This document shows positions 23,584 to 38,700 of a stretch of 64,000 nucleotides of DNA, piece after piece. The stretch comes from Centroberyx gerrardi (Eukaryota; Chordata; Actinopteri; Beryciformes; Berycidae), in assembly GCF_048128805.1 (NCBI RefSeq), contig NC_136016.1:18725176-18789175 (forward strand), given 5' to 3'. The number at the start of each line of letters is the position of its first letter. The stretch's first letter is position 1. The notes under the pieces are model-generated. The model searched no databases and had not been told where the DNA came from. It saw only the letters and a program-made list of their open reading frames with translations. The translations under genes were made by a program, and so were the position numbers.

Positions 23584-25380
23584 TACATACAATAAACTTT
23601 CTCAGTAGCCTCTGGCAATGACAAATGGATGCAATTCCTCTCGTAGCGTTTGTTGTTCTGCATGATTTAATATAGCTGGTAATGTATACACACGAAGACG
23701 CCAGCGTGATTCAACACACTACACCCAGATTTGAATGAGCATGGCCTAATAATGAGATATACTGTAGAGATCTACTGCTGCAGCTGAGGAGAGAGATCAC
23801 AGTCTATTCTTACCTTCCATGGAAAATAGTCCTGAGGTTTGCTGTCCGGCCTCTCTGTACGCTCGCTGACCTCAGCCGTCACGTCATTGTCTTCAAGGTT
23901 TTGTAACCATCAATTACCTGTTCAATCATTATTCCACAATCATGCTGATTACTTTGTTATGAGGCTCACTTTATCTTCTGGCATGTCAATACAGGAAAGG
24001 TCAATTACAGTTTCTACAGTTTCCTATCTGTTGTGAAATGTGTTCAGTAATAAATTCAGTATATATACTGTATATCCAGGACCTCTTTAACAGTCGTATT
24101 TCTTTCCTATCACTTGCTCATCACTCAAGAAGAACTGATTGCATTCGTTTTTGAATATTATAATTGTTCTTTCCGAATTGCCGTTACAGAACATGTAAGC
24201 AGTTTTGTCAAAGCTGTGCCATCACTAACACTATAGGCTACGGTAAAATCACATAGAAATACAGTTCTCCCACAAAATGAAACATTCTCGTGAGTGAATG
24301 AAAGCGTATTTTATCACCGCGCCCCCCAGTAGAAGCTAGAGATGCATTCAGATCCCCCAACCAGCGTATCAGCAGGAGCAGCGTGGTGCACTGCTGTTTT
24401 ATGGTCTTGTTTTTATAGCCGAGCTATCCGAGTGTGCAACCAGCCATTTGATTGAGAAATGGTCTCTCTGGATGAGAAATGAGACTTCACCCTCAATTCA
24501 GAAGAGGATATTGATGTTTTTGTCTGTACTGTGACACTAGAAAGACCAAACTGCAGTCAATTGACTACTGTTTTTTAATTTAAGAATTTCAATATCTTGG
24601 CTTTCAACATGTACCTCTGTACCTCTGTGTCTGTACAAACCAGCGTTGATAGATTTTCAAAATCATGCAAGAAAATAGTAGGCTAGTTATAGCTGTATTT
24701 CTCCCCCTTCCATAGCTCGTTGTCTTGTCTCTTGTCCCAAATCCATTGGCCCTTCTAATGTTAACTGAAGCTTACTGTCCATCTACCATTTAATCACTCC
24801 TTATCATCTCACATAGGCCAAAACTGATGCTACTTTTGATATTATCTCCTTGATATTTTAAGCCATTTTCACAAACATTATAATGCATGATACCATATGC
24901 TGCTGTTTAATGTGAATCCCTTGGATTATTCTGTAAACTGGAAGAGTAGGAAATGTATTTATTACATTTGAGTGCATGGGAGAAGAAGCTGCAACATTTA
25001 ACACTTGATCAGAAAATGAACTTAACAATATCCTACAGCTCCTGCCACACACTCACAGCTCTGGAACCAAGTCTGATTTCAGAACATCTGAACATGTGTT
25101 AACTCTGCCCAACAGCTTTCAAACAAGTACCCCCTTTTCTAGTTTACACCCCTACGGTACCTACACACAAACACACACACAGACACAGACACACACACAC
25201 ACACACACACACACCACACTACCAGCATCCATGTCCAATGGTGTGCAACATATGCCTCTTTTACCTGTGAAGATTGGATGCTCTGGGCTATCACAGCCTC
25301 TCCACACTTCACAGACTTCCATTACCGGAAATGCCAAATTCAATTATGGTGCTGGGGTCTGCAGGAAAACTAGACTGTCA

Positions 25381-25433
<53 letters not shown>

Positions 25434-28400
25434 CACAAACACATAAAATAAGCTGGCTGCTAAAATTCTTGTTTGCAGTTTTATTGGCTTCAGGTAAACC
25501 CGACTTTGGACCCAATTCCAATAGTCACCATGGTCACCAGCTCGAGGCACCTGTCGCCCTTTTCTCAACCTGTTGTTGTTGTTGTTGATCCGTTTACGAT
25601 GCACAGCAGATTAAAACACTTGTGGCATGCTTCTTGTCTCATGGAGAAAACACAGAAAACACACACACACACCTACACCGCTTCTTTGCTTTTCTCATGA
25701 AACACGGGCATCAAATGTCTTTGTTTACACTTTACAATCTTAACCAGGCATGTTCAGCCACAAGTGGGAGTGTGTGAAATGTCTCAGCGACTCGGACTGA
25801 TGCAGCCCCTGATCATTCAGTGATCACGCCGCCCAATCCGTTTCTATCGGCGCGGTTATCCCACATGAAATGAGCGATGATAGCACAGAGCAGCCTGGAT
25901 ATTCTCTGTCAATCAGTAACCGCCCCGCTGCGGCCGCTTCACATGTCGGACACGTGCCTCACATTTCCAAAGACATCAGCGAGTGCGTGTACGAGAACAC
26001 TGGAGCTGTGGAGACATCTGCTACATGGCTTGATGGCTCTATCTGAGGTTTCTGTTGGCTGGACAGAGGCAGAGGGTCGTGTGTGTGTGACAGTGCGGCT
26101 GGATGTTGAAGCAGTAATATATACAAGTGTTGTTTACAGAAACTGTCAAACACTACTTATTTCACAATTATCATGCTTACTGAGCTGTCATACTGCTGTT
26201 TATGTTTTTTTTTGTATAATTAATTACATACTTTTTCCACTGTGTTCTGCCTTCTCTCTTTATTCCTTAGCTTTTCTATGTTTCTTTTCCTTTTCTTTTT
26301 CTGTTTCTTTTTCATATTCATTTACTTATTTTCCCATTTATTTATTTATTTATTTATTGGGGTTTTGTTTCGGAATTGCCTATATTACGTTGTACGAAAT
26401 ATGTACAATGTTTGTTTAAGGTTTCTTTGGTCTTCCTTGCACATGCTCTTCATGATTTCCTGATCACTTGTTGTGTGTTTGCTTTTGTTCATATTTATTA
26501 TGGGTATTTTGTATGAACTACACTTTTGTGCTAAATAATATAAAAAACAAAACAAATGGCTGGACTCTATCTGAGCCTGAACTGCTCACCTAACAGCAGT
26601 CAGTCCCTGTCTCACTGTGGATAATGAATCCTTCTACCTTGACCTGACAAAGGCCAATGACTTGAATGGATTGAATGTGTGCGCTGATCAAGCTGATGGA
26701 TCGACTCACAACAATTGTCATAAGGTGCAACTAAGAACAGTTTTGCTGTGTTCACTCGTGTGGAGGAGAGGAGGATGAGTAAGACAGAGAAACGGCAGAA
26801 GGAAACCTGGCAAGGGGAGCTGCAGCAGACGGACCATTACAGACTGGGGAAACTCCTCGATTGGCCCTTTCTTTGGGAAAAGGAACGGGAGGAAAAAGAC
26901 ATACCCGCAGGTGCTGGAGATTCTGGCGACAAGCACAGACCGTAAGGAGAAAGACTCACATTGCCGGGGACATCCCATTCCTTGTTAAAGAGACTGCTTT
27001 GCAACTCCTTTTTTTTAAGTGATTTTTCAGCTGCTAAAAGAGAAATAAACTGACAATAAGATCCTGAACTGCCTCTGTCTGTGTACTTGTGAACCAGAGA
27101 TATAAAGAACCCAGTGTCTATCTATTCCTTTGGTGACACAATCACAACACTGTCACATCAAGAAGAGGAGTCTCCCTTCTGTTGAGAAATAAAGATTTAA
27201 ATTTGCAGTGTTAATTCACTTATTTTAGATGTTTGATCACTTATAAAACTTTTAAACGAGCATGCAGTTTGTTGCATAGAAACATAATAGACTCGATGAG
27301 TTTGTAGCCTGTATAAGTTAGTCTCTAAGTCTCTAAGTTCTCTAGAGGCCAATGACTACAAAACAACAATGTCAGCATCATTAGATTTACATCTTTATCA
27401 GATCCAGATGGAAGACCTTATCAGCAGCAGCGCCACTTCATCAAAGCCAAGTTCAGTTTCGGATGAGATTTCAATTCAAAGACCTTTGTTGAACGATAAG
27501 GATTGAATCACCATTAGACATTACATAAAGCCCTATTAAAATTACTGTAGAGCTGTGAGGATTATCAAGGCCTCCAAAGACTTTGAACATGACTATCACC
27601 AACCGCTATAAATCAACATGCCATCAGTATGACCTGGGAAATACGAGTCGTCTGACACATGAGTCGACACATTCGATTAAAGATCTGATTCGTTTATCTT
27701 GGAAGGCTGCTTGAATGGAAAAAATATCTACGATCCAAAATTCGAATTCAATACAAAAATCTTTGGAAACATGAAGTTTTTGGAGTCATTGAAACTCAAG
27801 GGCCCGTCCTTGTGCAATATGAGATCAATCTTTTTAATATTCTCATACCTTTTTGACCTCATTCAGTCACACTGCGTCCTTCCTGGAATGGGACGGTGCC
27901 TGACATTGAGTGAACTTGAGCAGCTACCGGTCCCTTCTGCTCCTAATTATGCAGTTTTGAGCAGTAGAGTGTCAGATTTCATTTGCCAGAACGTTTTGTT
28001 AGAGACATTTAAGTCCTTCTACATATTTTACATTTGGCACTACTACACAGCAGTTAATGTAAAATCCAAGTGAAGCACACAATACGTGGTGGGACCATCT
28101 TCATCTTCATCTTCATCACTTGACTAGCAACATTCTCACCGCCGGATATGTTTCCTCATCCTGGTTGTGTTGCAAGATACATTTTCACAGCCTGTGTCTC
28201 CGTGTTGGCCTGTATTGTTACCCAACCTGATGATCAAGTGTGTAACCTTTGTCTGAGTCTGAGTCAACAATGTTCATTATCAAGGACTCGAGTGCTGATA
28301 ATTGTACAACAACATATATTTAATATTTAATAGTATTTATGATAGTTTTATAGACTCAAAACAAATAAAGTTATATCATTGGTCTTACGTTGCGTTTTGG

Positions 28401-30904
28401 AGGTTGACCTTATTGTATGCCCCCCCCCCCCCCCCCCCCATAAGTTTTCATTGCTATTGGTCAGTATCAGTAATTGACTTCCACTGATCAGTCCAACAAA
28501 TATATGCAAAAACCTTACGATGTCCCACTTTATGTGACATTCCACTTTTGCTGAAATTACCCTGCATAGATTATTTATTTAAGGAAATGAACTGCTGCTG
28601 AGCCCCCAAGAGCACAGATTGTCTTTTTAAGCCTGTTAACATTTTTGGATTATTACAGCTGAGATCAGAGAGAAATTATACAAATATTTTTGTCGTCATA
28701 TGTTGCCAATTTGATGCATATTATTTACATATAAATTACAGCTCTCTCATTTCTGGTATGATTATGCAGTAGCATAAAATAAAGTATAATTTGTGGAAAA
28801 TGTTACTAAATGTAATGCTACTAAAACTGACAAGAAGAAAGAAATTGAACACCTTCTCTATTTCTCTGTGTTAATTCTTGCTCATAGTGATAGTAACTGT
28901 GTCAAATTTTGTTGGATTTGTGTGAATGTGTGAAAATGGCATGATAATATATAACAGACTACAGTCTAAATGTAGCAGGAGGCCAACTGAACAAATTCCT
29001 CTGGTTAAAACTCTATCCTTTGTCAAAATGAAGAGCCAACTTTTGATTTGGCTTGATCATTAACATCAAGCTGAATGGGACCTGTTGTTCCAGACTGGGA
29101 AGAGACTCACCTTCTGTGATAGAAAGCTATCAGCTAGTCCTTGCTAACATGAATAACACCTGCAACAAAGTTCAGCTCTGCAGCTCTGGTCTCTGTTGAG
29201 ATGTGAGTGAGTTTATAATGGAGTCTGTCAAACTGAAAACCTGTGACACAGTATCTGCATGACACCATATTGAAAGACAGCGTATTCTTCTTCTTTACTG
29301 GATTGAAGCAACATGAATTAGTAACCCAAAAACTGCCCCATTATTTCAGTGTATATGTTTCTCACTGCCAAAATAAATATTTTGGATAAAATCTGTCAAA
29401 TACATGGCGATGTGCTTTGTGCAGAATCCATCATGTACAGTAGGATTTAACATCCCTACATTAAATCTGCACTGAAAGGGTTATGAGTGACATATACTGT
29501 AATCAAACCTCTTTCAAAGCGCTCTCTCAGAGAATTCCTGCAGGTCGCAACACATTGCACATGTGCAATATTCCCACATGTTGGGCTAATTAATAGCTCC
29601 ATGGAATATTTATCCTCCTCACTTGTGTGAAAAACTCAAATACTATACTGATTGTGTAATATATAATTTTTCTTTCCAGAGCCCTCTCATAGGAAACTGA
29701 CTGATATAAGCTGCGGTATAGCTTTGCGCCGGCAGTTGCCGTGCAACAGCCAATGACAGAGGGTTTGTTACAAGCTATAGTACACTTTGGATGAAGACTA
29801 TTCACAATACTGATGCCAAGAATGGAGACAGCTTGTAAATCCCTTCACTGTTTGACAGTTGTGTACCTCCCGTTTCTTAAAAAAGACCTGTCAACTGTCT
29901 CAGCTGCTACCCAAAACAGCAAAGCCTGTTTTTTGAATCATTTGGAAGGGGTGCTTGCAGACTTGCGATCTTCCAATAGTGTCCTTTGTCAATTTTGCGT
30001 GGGAATCTGGGAAACCTATATTAAGACAAGTGTTGACCACATGATAAATTACACTGGTTCCATTTTTGCTGTCGTTTGATATAATCTTTCAATCCTCAGA
30101 TGAGAGAGAGAAACGGAGAGATGGGGAAATATAAAACAGAGGATTCAAGGTGGGCCCCGTTCACCATTTTATGCATATCTCTCTCTCTTTTTCTGCTTAT
30201 CTCTTTCAGCCCTTTCACCCCCTCCCCCTCCCCCCTCAACCCCCCATTTAATTCTCCTATCCCCTCTCTCTTTCATTTCCCCTGTCTTTTCTAACTCCCC
30301 CTCCCCTCCCCTTGTCACTAAGCTGAGGGAGGGAACTGAGAGCAAAGTACGTGGAGTCCCTCCCAGACCCTCGAGTGCTGGTTATTGAGGAGCTGCCACT
30401 CTGCAGGCAGGCAGGCAGGCAGGCAGGCAGACAGGCAGCATTGATGTGTCACAGCTTATATCTTATCTGCCACAGTACAGGAGTTACAGAACTTGGGATC
30501 TGATCATATTCACCGCTGTCCAACCAAACTCTGGCATCCAGGTGAAGGAAAGGAGGGAGGGAGGAGAGAAGGGAGTAAGGAAGGGAGAGAGAGGGGGGGG
30601 GGAATAGGTCCAGTGCTGTAAACTGGTGAGAGGGAAGGCTGCAGAGAAGTGTGGGCTGGGTTAAACTGGTACTTAAAAAGCAGCTAGCTGTGGCTTCTGT
30701 GCATTTCACCAGCAGACAGGCTGACAGGCTGGTAAGGAGCAGTGAGGGAGTGGATGAGACAACAGCCCCGGGGTGAAGGTGTACTCTCACTTCACTGGAA
30801 GAAGTATATTTTTAGCCTCTTCTTCCAACTCTTCCACTTTCCACTGTAGTGTGTTTTTACCCTGCACTTTTTCTTTGGTGGGAGCGAGAGCCAAGTGGAG
30901 CAGG
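23584..30904 (+). other. Gene-poor region upstream of ace
   Basis: No coding exon was recognised over 7.3 kb. It contains (CA)n runs at about 25163-25216 and 25383-25431, a run of about 19 C at 28421-28439, a GCAG tetranucleotide run at about 30404-30438, and TTTA runs near 26338. The last 200 bases before the ace start probably hold the ace promoter and 5' UTR; CTTAAAAAG at about 30672 is a weak TATA-like candidate. The short open frames here look like chance. Confidence 0.5.
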
Positions 30905-31911
30905 ATGGACAGGTTTCTGTGGGCAGCGGTGCTGCTGCTGCCGGTCTTGGGACTCTGTGAGGCTCTACCTGCCAGCTGGCTGCCGGGGGAATACTCCAAC
31001 ACGACAGCTGAAGCAGCAAGGTTTGTCAGCGACTACAACAGCACGGCCGAGCAGGTGCTCTTCCACAGTGTCACCGCCAGCTGGAACTACAACACCAACT
31101 TGACGGACTACAACTCCGAGCTGCAGGTAGGACGTTCTCCATAGAAACACAGAGATTAGGCATCTTGAACTTAGTGGTTGATGTGTGAGTTGAACCTTTC
31201 CCGTATGCTGATGTGAAATTGGCTTCCTTAGAGCAGTGTGCTGTTAGTCAGAGAAGTCCCTGCCAGGACTGGCGCCTCGCAATCACAAATGCATGCACGG
31301 TCAGGGGTTTCTGGGGAGCCGAGCCCTGGTTGACTTGGAGATCACCCCTATTCATCTCCCTCCAGAATTACATGCTCAGTTTCCTCCCAAAGCGGCCAAC
31401 TCAGCTTGTGTGTTTCTGGAAATATGAAACGGATCTGAATGCCTGTGGCGCGAACGTCTTCAAGTTCTGAATAAATTTGCAGGGGGTCTTGCGAGCTTAA
31501 TATGTCAACTGTTTATTTGTTCAACTGTCTGATTTTTGATATTTTTACTTTGTGCTGAACGTCAGGCAAAGTGCAATTTCACTCACTACAGTATGCAGTT
31601 TTACACATTGCTAGACTCCAGTCTTTATGGTCGAGCATAGAGATATTTGAAGCCCAGCAAAATGTCTCTCCTTTGTAGTAATGTAAAACTGGGGCTTTTC
31701 AGAGGCAGGCAATAAGACATTAACATGAACGGCAGATGGCTTCGGTTTACAATTTCTTCTTGCCATATGTTTGAGGAACATTTGCATAAGCATAGAGGAC
31801 TGGGGAGAGATGATACCGACTGTAAAACAGGAGAAAACTACAGCCAGGACGGAACCAATAAAATTGCAGAGGCGTGCAAGAGTATTTTCTGGCCTTAAGG
31901 CAGAAATGAAT

Positions 31912-31975
<64 letters not shown>

Positions 31976-32042
31976 TCATGAATACTCACTTACTCAGTCA
32001 CACACACACACACACATTCATGAATACTCACTTACTCGGTCA

Positions 32043-32086
<44 letters not shown>

Positions 32087-32669
32087 CTTATGAAAGCAAT
32101 TTCTCAAACACACACATACACACTCCGGGCAGAGCCTCGGGGCTTTTTTCTGTGTGTGCTTGGACAGCTGTCACAACAGGATTTCACTACACTATCCAGG
32201 CTTAGGGAGCTGCTCTCCTCACACACTGAACACAACAGGTGTAGCTCCGGCCCCCGCCACGCCGGTGTCAGCGGGGTCAAACTATAGAACGTGTCCTGCT
32301 CTCCAGAAAGCGTCCAGGATGTGAGGCGAAAGATGAGCAGGCTTAAGGCTAACCTGTAGGCTGCCACGTATGAGCGCTATTGTTCTGGACACTTCAAAGA
32401 TGGGATCAAAGTGAATCAGAGCATCGAGCGCCATCCGACCTGGCAGGCAGGGGCAGCGTGGCCGTTCAGCCTGCCAGAGAATAAAAATGGCTGTCATGCT
32501 TTTTTAATTTTTATGCTAACGTTGGCATTCCAGTCAGCGCTGCACTGTGGGTCACATTACCTGATTCATAGGGTTCATCCTTGAAATTGGCCTTATTTGA
32601 AAATAAATTGCAGGTAATGAAGGACAGGCACTGATAAATGGTCTAGAAAGGTAAAATACCATCTACAAT

Positions 32670-32704
<35 letters not shown>

Positions 32705-35700
32705 CGCGCGCGCGAACACATGCTTCCACCACTGCCCATGTAGCTTCAGAGGTGAACGGTGATTTTGTCTCCGTGCAAATGAGGCTCAGGTTAGAGCCAG
32801 TATAGAGGATCAAACAGCATGCGGATCAGTCCACAGGCTTATAATTACACTGAATAAAAAGCGATGAGAGTGGACACCCATGACTGATATCCTTTGAACC
32901 TCAGAATGGATTACCAGCTGCCTATAAGTGTCAGGACCAGACCCGAGGCTCAGTTGCCTTCAAAGTCATTCATTTCACCTCATATTGCCAGCTTTTTGCC
33001 GTGGCTTGAATGTATAATTGAGCGCCATAAGAAGCACTTACACTGTGCTGAATACCGTGTCATTTAGGTAGTGATGCAAGTCCATTCATCCCCAGTGCAC
33101 ATACAAGTTTAAACGAATATGAACATTTAACTGAATTGTTAAAGGAGAGATTACTGTTAACATTTTGAAGTGAACCTTGTGCCATTTGTAATGCCAGTCC
33201 CTCCAAAACACATTGCAGTTTATACAACAGGAAGACCTTGAGGGAGGGAGAATCAGCGAAACGGCATTTCAGCCTTATCTTATTGTGTTTCTTTGGGTGA
33301 GAATCTGCTAATCTGGGTGAACGAATGGGTGGAGGCTGGCTGGAAAAAACGATAGAGAAAAAGACAGAGATTGAGAGGAAGAGCGCAAAGGTCAGAGTTA
33401 ATGCCTCAACCCACTGTCACCAGTTTTCTGTTATTTAGTGGATGGTGGGAGCAAGACAGATAAGCTGGGCTTCAATGAAAACATTACTGGAATGAAGCTA
33501 CTGTTCTGTCAACTTTATCAGGATGTGTGTGGAGAGTTTGGACAAGCACTGACTCCTTGCTCTTTAGTTACGACAACAGTAGTGCATGTGAAGATATTTT
33601 CCATTGTCCCAATTTACTAGTTGCATTCCTTCACTTCAACATGACAGCGACCTACAAAGTACACACTTGCAGCACAGTACATGGCCATCTTTTTTCTGCA
33701 GCAAATGAAATGTCACATTGGTATATAGAACATGTCACACAGTGCGATAATAACGTAGCAATAGTTATTTATTTAGCAAATTTATCATTTTGAGTAGAAG
33801 CAAAGCAATGCGCGCTACATATACTATCCATGTAATGTTTCACAGTGGCCTTGACTCAATGCATTTCTCCAGCGCTGTCATTACATATTGAATACGCCGC
33901 ACATGTCCATGACCTTCCAGGATGCCATAAAGAAAAGCTCTTAAGCTGCAGCGAGGCCATACATGAGCATGTGTACTTGAGAGTAGGGAAGATTTTTTTG
34001 AATGTTATCCTTGAGCTCTGGCAACTTGACTCTTTTCTTTCACCTTGGAGCTTGTCAGGAAAATAACTCATGTTTCCAATGTTTTTTCTATTTAATCCCA
34101 TCACTCTGGACCTTCACTAGCCTTCACTAAAGGACACTACAGAAGCTGCAGAATTGATGCTTTAGAGTATATTCACAATCCCCTTTTTGCAAGCCCTTAA
34201 ATCTCAGATCTTTATGTCTTAATATTTGCCGAGATAATAAACTATATCATTGTCATCCATAGGGGTGTGTATTTGATGTAGCCCCACATTCAGCATCTCC
34301 TCCTCCTCTCTGCCTCTATAGGTAAATGCATCCCTGGAAGAGCAGGCCTTCACTGAGGCCTGGGGGAAGAAGGCCAAGCAGGTGTTCCCTCCTGAGTTTC
34401 TGGACAACCTCCCTGACGCTGATGTCAAGAAGCTGATAGGCAAGATCAGCACACTGGGAGCCGCCAACCTGCCGCAGAATGAGAGAGAGCAGGTTTGTTT
34501 CTATTTCATGTTTTATAATTGGGAAAGACTGGAGCAGACAGTGTCCATGCATGATTTCTTAGCAATGGTAGCGCTCCTTGTAATGTGCTACTGTATCAGC
34601 AGAAATGTAAGCGGATTGCTGAACTCTTTCTAAAATGAAAGAATGATTTCCACTCTCTTTTCTTGTCTCCAGTATAATGAAATTCTCAGCACCATGGACA
34701 AAATCTATTCAACAGCCAAGGTGTGCCCAAACGAATGCTGGAGCCTGGAGCCTGGTAAGTTGGTAAAAATAAATGTTCACATGAGTTATTTGAAACTGAT
34801 TTCTTAGAATATCTGAAAGAAACAGAACAAGGTTGAGGAATATGAAACAAACAACAATATGGAAGGGGTCTTGGGAGCCCGGAAAGCAAAACAGTAGTAA
34901 GTGGTTAAGATCCTATCGCCTCTAGGAAAAACAACAGGATGGGGACAATTACTTCAGAGAGGTCTCTAAAGGAAGCGTTATGGTTGTGCTTCATAGGTGT
35001 TGAGTAAAAAGCTATAGAAACAGCATGCTAGGAGCTTTTAACGCCACAGTACAAAAGCCATCATCACTTATTCTCCGTCATCAAAGTGTGTGGTAAACAA
35101 TGGTCCTGTGCTTTGTCAGCAGCAACTGCCAAAAATTAATTGTGAGTAATGCTTGCCAACACACACAGTGCCATATACACGGAGCAAAAATAGCTATTTC
35201 GGCCAGGGCCTAGATCATGGAAACAATTACCGTTAAATGCAAATGGTCTTGTTTATTGCTGTTAAGGGAAAGCTCTTGGATTATTATTAGTTTCATAATC
35301 ATGCCGTGAAAACACTCTAGGGAGGAACAGGGTCACTGTAAGTATCTAAGCGGACACACCCCTTCACAAAAAACACTGGCTTCATTCTAATAACAAACAC
35401 AGACCCCCACCACAGAGGCTATCTCTTTTTCCACAAAACCCACCATGTTCCTTCAACTTTCACCTTTTCCTCGCCTTCATTTCCTACGCCTGGCTTTTTG
35501 AAGATGTATGTCGATGCTCAGGATACCATGGAGTCATCATAACTCAAGGCTAACCTCTTGTGTAATGTATCTGTTTTCCTGCTGAGAGAGCATGAAGTCA
35601 TCTAAACACCAATACATCTTGATTGTTTTAGGAAACCTCTCTGCTCTTGCTTTTGCCTCCTCTTTCTGTTTGGGCACCGTATGAGGCCTCAGCTTCCCTC

Positions 35701-38700
35701 TCTTTGCTGTCATAGTCTCTGTGACTGAGGGTGTGTTGGATTTTGTTCCCTCTCCAGAGCTGACAAATATCATGGCCAACTCCAGGAGCTACAAGAGGCT
35801 GCTGTACGCCTGGGAGGGCTGGCACAACGCATCAGGTGTACCTCTTCGGCAGTACTACCCCAAATTTGTGCAGCTCAGCAACAAGGCCTCTCAAGCTGAC
35901 GGTAGGAACTTCACCATGACCTTTGATGTTGCAATTACACTACAAGTCAAAAGTTTGGACACATTTTTCTTTATTTTTACAAATCTATCTTATATTTTAT
36001 ATTCTTTAAAGTAGTAGAATTATGCAGTGACCAAAAAAAAGCGTTAAACAAATCAAAACTACTTTATATTTTATATTCTTTAAAGTAGCCGCCCTTTGCC
36101 TTGATGGAAAGGCAAAGGCTTTGGAAAGAAATTCATACATAGGATCAACTTCACTATTTATATTTGTGCAAGAAACAAGCATTTAAGCATAAGCCTTTAG
36201 ATCAAAATGACTTTAAGATCATGAAAAACATAATACATTAAATCAGGGGTGTTCAAACTTTTGACTGGTAGTGTACATTTAAAAAAAAATATTTTATACA
36301 TCAGGCAAACATTTGGCAAACGTGCTATTTTTATACATTGCAATTTTGACGCTTCAAAGGAGTAATTGCTGCAATGGTAACTACTGTAAGTAGCGAGGGA
36401 AGGAGGAGAGCAGAGGAGAGAGAGAAGATGAACATTATGTCCTGTCTAGGTTTTAAGGACACTGGAGATGACTGGCGCTCCTGGTATGAGACTCCAACGT
36501 TTGAGGAGGACTTGGAGAAAATCTACAAGACCGTAGAGCCCCTCTACCAGCACCTGCATGCTTTTGTCCGCCGCAAGCTCTACAACCAGTACGGCCCCAA
36601 GTACATCAACCTCAAAGGACCCATCCCTGCTCACCTGCTAGGTACAGCAGATGCACCTTTTTATGTTGCCAGTATATCTGGCTGGAGGCATGAATGTGTG
36701 TTACACATTATACATAAACAGTCAATATATATAAATGCATAGAAAAGCAAGCGAAATGTAATCACACCGACTCCTGGTGACAATCCAAACTATTGAGGCG
36801 CACCATTGCCGGTAATTTTGTCTCATTGTTTTAAACAAACATGTAAGCGGTTCCTACAGTGCTTGTGAGTGGAGAAGCCCCACAGCAAGTTACGGCTGAT
36901 GCTTGAGTGTCTGTTCTCCCTCTCCTTCAGGAAACATGTGGGCTCAGACCTGGAACAATGTCTATGACATGATGATCCCCTTTCCTGACAAACCCAACGT
37001 GGACGTGACTGATGAAATGGTCAAACAAGTGAGTGAGGGGAAAGCTGACATGGTGGAAGTGTGGGAAGCTGCAGTGTGATTGCTTTTGGGTCAATAGAAT
37101 GAACTGAAAAGGATGCATACTAAGAGGGAAAAAATGAAATTCACTTGTTAGGTCTTGCAGACAGTGAAATCCAACCCTTTCTGTTTTTCTGTTGAAGTTC
37201 GCTTTGCCAGAGACCACTGAGGTGAATCAAGAGTTGTGTAATTGTTCCCTCTCTCTCTCCAGGGCTACAATGCCACGCACATGTTTCGTGTTGCTGAGGA
37301 GTTCTTCACCTCTCTGGGCTTGATTGAGATGCCCCAGGAGTTCTGGGACGAATCCATGCTGGAGAAGCCTGATGGTCGGGAGGTGGTGTGCCACGCGTCC
37401 GCCTGGGACTTCTACAACCGCAAAGACTTCAGGTAAAACAGACAAGCTAAAGCGAGCTCAGCTTATATTTACACTTCAAACACTGCTGATTTACAAGATG
37501 AAAAGGGATGAAAGGGATATTGTGATGATTCTACATTGTGAATATCTAAGGAATAGTAAGTGTTCTCCCTTCAGAAGTACATCATTGGTGCTCTATCAAT
37601 ACACACTACCAGTTAAAAGTTTGGACACATGCATTTTTCTTTATTTTTGATATTTTGCACATTTTAGAATAGTAAAGACATCAAAACTATAAAATAACAC
37701 AGATGGAATCATGCAGTGACCAAAACAAGTTTTAAATCAAAACTATCTTATATTTTAGATTCTTTAAAGTAGCCGCCCTTTGCCTTGATGGAAAGGCAAA
37801 GGCTTTGGAAAGAAATTCATACATAGGATCAACTTCACTATTTATATTTGTTTAAGAAACAAATTTCAAGCATTTAAGCAGAAGCCTTTAGATCAAAACG
37901 GCTTTAAGAGAATGAAAAACGTAGTACATTCAATCAGGTGTCCAAACTTTTGACTGGTAGTGTATTCTGTGTATATCTGCCATTACCACTGATAATAGTT
38001 GATTATACTGACTGATAAGGGATTGATTGATGTTTCCTCCTCATCAGGATCAAGCAGTGCACCACAGTGACTATGGAGCAGCTCTTCACGGTGCATCACG
38101 AGATGGGACATGTGGAGTACTACCTGCAGTACCAGGACCTGCCTGTGGGCTTCCGGCGCGGAGCCAACCCCGGTTTCCACGAGGCTATCGGCGATGTCCT
38201 GTCTCTCTCTGTCTCCACACCCAAACATCTGCACACCATCGGCCTGCTGAAGTCTCTGACCACTGACTATGGTAATTATAATAATAAACGTCACTTAAAA
38301 AGCACTTTTCAGAATACAGCAACAAAGTTCTCAAAAACAATAAATAAAATCCACAAGCCACAAGCCATAGAACTGGCAATGGGGTTAAATTGTTAACATC
38401 AGGGAATTAGATGACTTATTAAGTGCTTTATTCCTAATCACTGGTGCTATGCCGTTTCTGCAGAGACCGACATTAACTACCTGTTGAAGATGGGTCTAGA
38501 GAAGATGGCCTTCCTCCCCTTCGGCTACCTCATCGACCAGTGGAGATGGGGCGTGTTCAGCGGACGCACCCCTCCAGAGCGCTACAACTCTGAGTGGTGG
38601 TACCTCAGGTAGGCATTTATGTAAAGATCACTCGTTTGAATCTTTGGACCGGCTGAGAAAATGTGGTTTGGGAAAGTGAATGAGCGATGCAAAAATAAAG

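Noticed and set aside
25877-26419. 180-codon plus-strand frame
   Set aside because: The second half is a low-complexity Phe/Leu/Tyr run from a T-rich tract, and the start has no family resemblance or signal-peptide context.
27699-28073. 124-codon plus-strand frame in the ace upstream region
   Set aside because: No recognisable domain, no splice partner, composition like surrounding AT-rich DNA. Considered chance.
31771-32205. Open frame with long Thr-His runs
   Set aside because: It is translation of (CA)n microsatellites in ace intron 1. The same applies to the Cys-Val and Thr-His frames near 860, 5.2, 19.7, 25.1, 25.4 and 39.7 kb.
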